From Rubripirellula lacrimiformis (GTDB taxonomy: Bacteria > Planctomycetota > Planctomycetia > Pirellulales > Pirellulaceae), in the NCBI RefSeq assembly GCF_007741535.1, contig NZ_CP036525.1:1984001-2048000 (forward strand): a stretch of 64,000 nucleotides of DNA. Direction: 5' to 3'. Below the pieces are notes generated by a model that did not search any database, was not told the origin of the DNA, and was given only the letters and a program-made list of their open reading frames with translations. The position numbers and the translations under genes were made by a program. Position 1 is the first letter of the stretch. Each line of letters opens with the position of its first letter. This document shows positions 62,501-64,000 of the stretch, piece after piece.

Positions 62501-64000
62501 GATCCAACGCCGCAGGATGGCATGGTACGGATCTCCCGCCGTCATCAGCGTTCCGCCCTGGTGCGGCGTGGTGCCCAAGGGTTTTCGCAACATCAACGAT
62601 TCCTCAGGGGCGGCCGCATTGATTCGTCGTGCGGACAGGTCATCCGTCAACGCTCGCAGGTCGAATTCAGGATCGTACCCACGCAGCGAAAGTCGGAATC
62701 CGTTCTTGCCCTTCTGTGCACCATGGCAAGTGCCCTGGTTGCATCCCAGTCGGCTCAACACCGGTGCGACGTCGCGGATGTAATCGACCGATCCAAGGTC
62801 AACGTCATCACCGCTGACTCCGGTGGCGGAAACGGGAATCGTTTGCGAAAGCGAACCGTAGTGAACCGTTAGGCTGCCCGCGCCGTCGCGAATCGGACGA
62901 ATCAGCCCACGGTTGGTCAGCGTCATCCACGGGGGGGCATCCACCTGGCAGTGTGCAGTGATGTCGGTCGACGACCCGTCCTGGGCCACTGCCGTCACGA
63001 TCAACTGGGTGTAATCGTAAAGCGATCCCAAACGAATCGACGATGGTGTGACGTTGATTGCGGTGGCCGAATCCAAAGCGTCTGCTTGAGTGTCAGGTTG
63101 CTTCGGCGGCAGCGATTGGATCCAGGTTTGAACATCGAACTGCTGTTTGTTGGACGAATCGTCGGCGGTGATCTGGACGGCTGGGAAGGTGTCGGTCGAG
63201 GTTCCGTCGATCGCGATGTGGCGAATGTTTCCATCGTTGGCGGCCGCTAATAGGCTGTTGTCGGGGGCGAATGTGATGGCATAGACGGCCGCATCGGCGA
63301 CGGCCACGCGAGTGGTTTCTTGGGCATCGCGTTGGCGGTAGGCGTCGACTTTCTTCTTCTCTTCCGCATTTCGGTCGTTGACCCGCTTGCTGAGGATCGA
63401 TCGCAGATCTTCGTCCATGTCGCCATCAAAGCTGTATTGCCAGACTCGAATCTCGCTGTGGCCATCGATGGTCGCGGCCGCTGCGATCCGCGTTGCATCT
63501 TGGCTAATCGCAACGCAACTGATGCGGCCGTCCAGTTTGGGCAGCGAACGAATCAGATTGGCATCGTCCCCGATCTTCCGTTCGGTTTCGCGAAACACGC
63601 GGTACACCTTTGCGATTCCATCGGCGCCACCGATAACGATCTCGTTGCGAACCGGGTGGACGGCAACGCTGTTGAGTCCACCGGAGAGCGCACCCGGAGT
63701 GATCGATGTGATGTTGTCAACAAAACGTTCGGTCTCGACCTCCGTCAATTTGCATGACATGTCGCGAGCCACCGAAATCAGGTGTTTGCCATCGGGGGTG
63801 AAACCGGTATCGCGAACCCAATCTTCGTGCGCTCCTTGGAAAAGGATCGGTTGGCCGGATTCCGAGTCGACGGCACGAACCACGTTGTCGTTGGCGCCGA
63901 ATGCAATCTTGCTGCCATCGGGTGACCAGCTGGCCCCGCAAAGCGTGTCAAATGTCATTGGCAGGGACAGCCGTAGGTTGGCCGATTCGACATCCCAAAC
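59552..64000 (-). CDS. WD40 / Big-type / PSCyt1-DUF1549-DUF1553 protein, truncated by the window edge
   Basis: The frame runs beyond the right edge: the sequence before the first in-window Met continues WD40-like ([14 protein letters not shown]), so the 5' end is outside. In order: WD40 propeller blades, a Ser/Thr-rich linker, a Big-like domain ([14 protein letters not shown]), a planctomycete cytochrome c domain ([18 protein letters not shown]), a second Big-like domain, DUF1549 with a haem motif ([15 protein letters not shown]), DUF1553 ([22 protein letters not shown]) and, after a coiled coil (~1050-1110), a discoidin-like insertion. It is a giant secreted protein; substrate and role are unknown. 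Confidence 0.92.
   Translation of the reverse strand, partial: [1482 protein letters not shown]

Overview
The window looks like a chromosome segment of a planctomycete, most likely a Rhodopirellula-like member of the Pirellulaceae. The evidence is a DUF1501 protein beside a giant WD40/cytochrome/DUF1549/DUF1553 protein, a planctomycete-type multihaem cytochrome lipoprotein, frequent GTG and TTG starts, and dense families of short tandem repeats between genes. The genus is an inference.

Positions 1-21,956 form an accessory island that ends at a tRNA-Ser(CGA) gene. Next to the tRNA are a tyrosine recombinase, a small excisionase-like protein and candidate arm-type repeats, so the island probably integrated at the 3' end of the tRNA. 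Its cargo is one minus-strand train of about twelve closely spaced genes (1-17,212): a truncated unknown gene, a clostripain-like C11 protease, a trypsin-like S1 protease, a secreted HExxH metalloprotease, a PvdP-like tyrosinase, a membrane protein fused to a lipoxygenase-like domain, a dienelactone-hydrolase-like enzyme, a LodB-like flavoprotein, a LodA-like quinoprotein amino acid oxidase, a ferritin-like/sugar-dehydrogenase fusion, a vanadium haloperoxidase with a lysine-rich tail, and a papain-fold protein that has lost all three catalytic residues. Each enzyme family is known, but I know of no described system with this combination. The most economical reading is an oxidative cluster in which the LodA-like oxidase makes hydrogen peroxide that the haloperoxidase uses, either for a modified amino acid or lipid product or for an antagonistic weapon with a protease arm.

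Right of the tRNA is core chromosome. It carries a small secreted protein and a receiver-domain protein, a multihaem cytochrome, lysS, a LolE/LolD-type ABC exporter, a GxxExxY gene next to a six-copy ~211-bp repeat array, a PcfJ-domain protein, a DEAD-box helicase, an RbsA/RbsB/RbsC-type sugar importer, a histidine kinase, an Npt-like transporter, a YtrA-type GntR/ABC operon with a visible operator, dapA, the translation/replication block rplY-pth-rpsF-ssb-rplI, tRNA-Leu(UAG), ppdK, a TPR protein, a fatty acid desaturase, and the DUF1501/PSCyt pair that runs off the right edge.

Four repeat families occupy the core intergenic spaces: the 211-bp palindromic units at 30.3-31.4 kb, two arrays at 42.1-42.5 and 46.5-46.9 kb that share a hairpin core, 15-bp minisatellites at 25 and 40.5 kb, and a 55-bp exact duplication at 47.0 kb.
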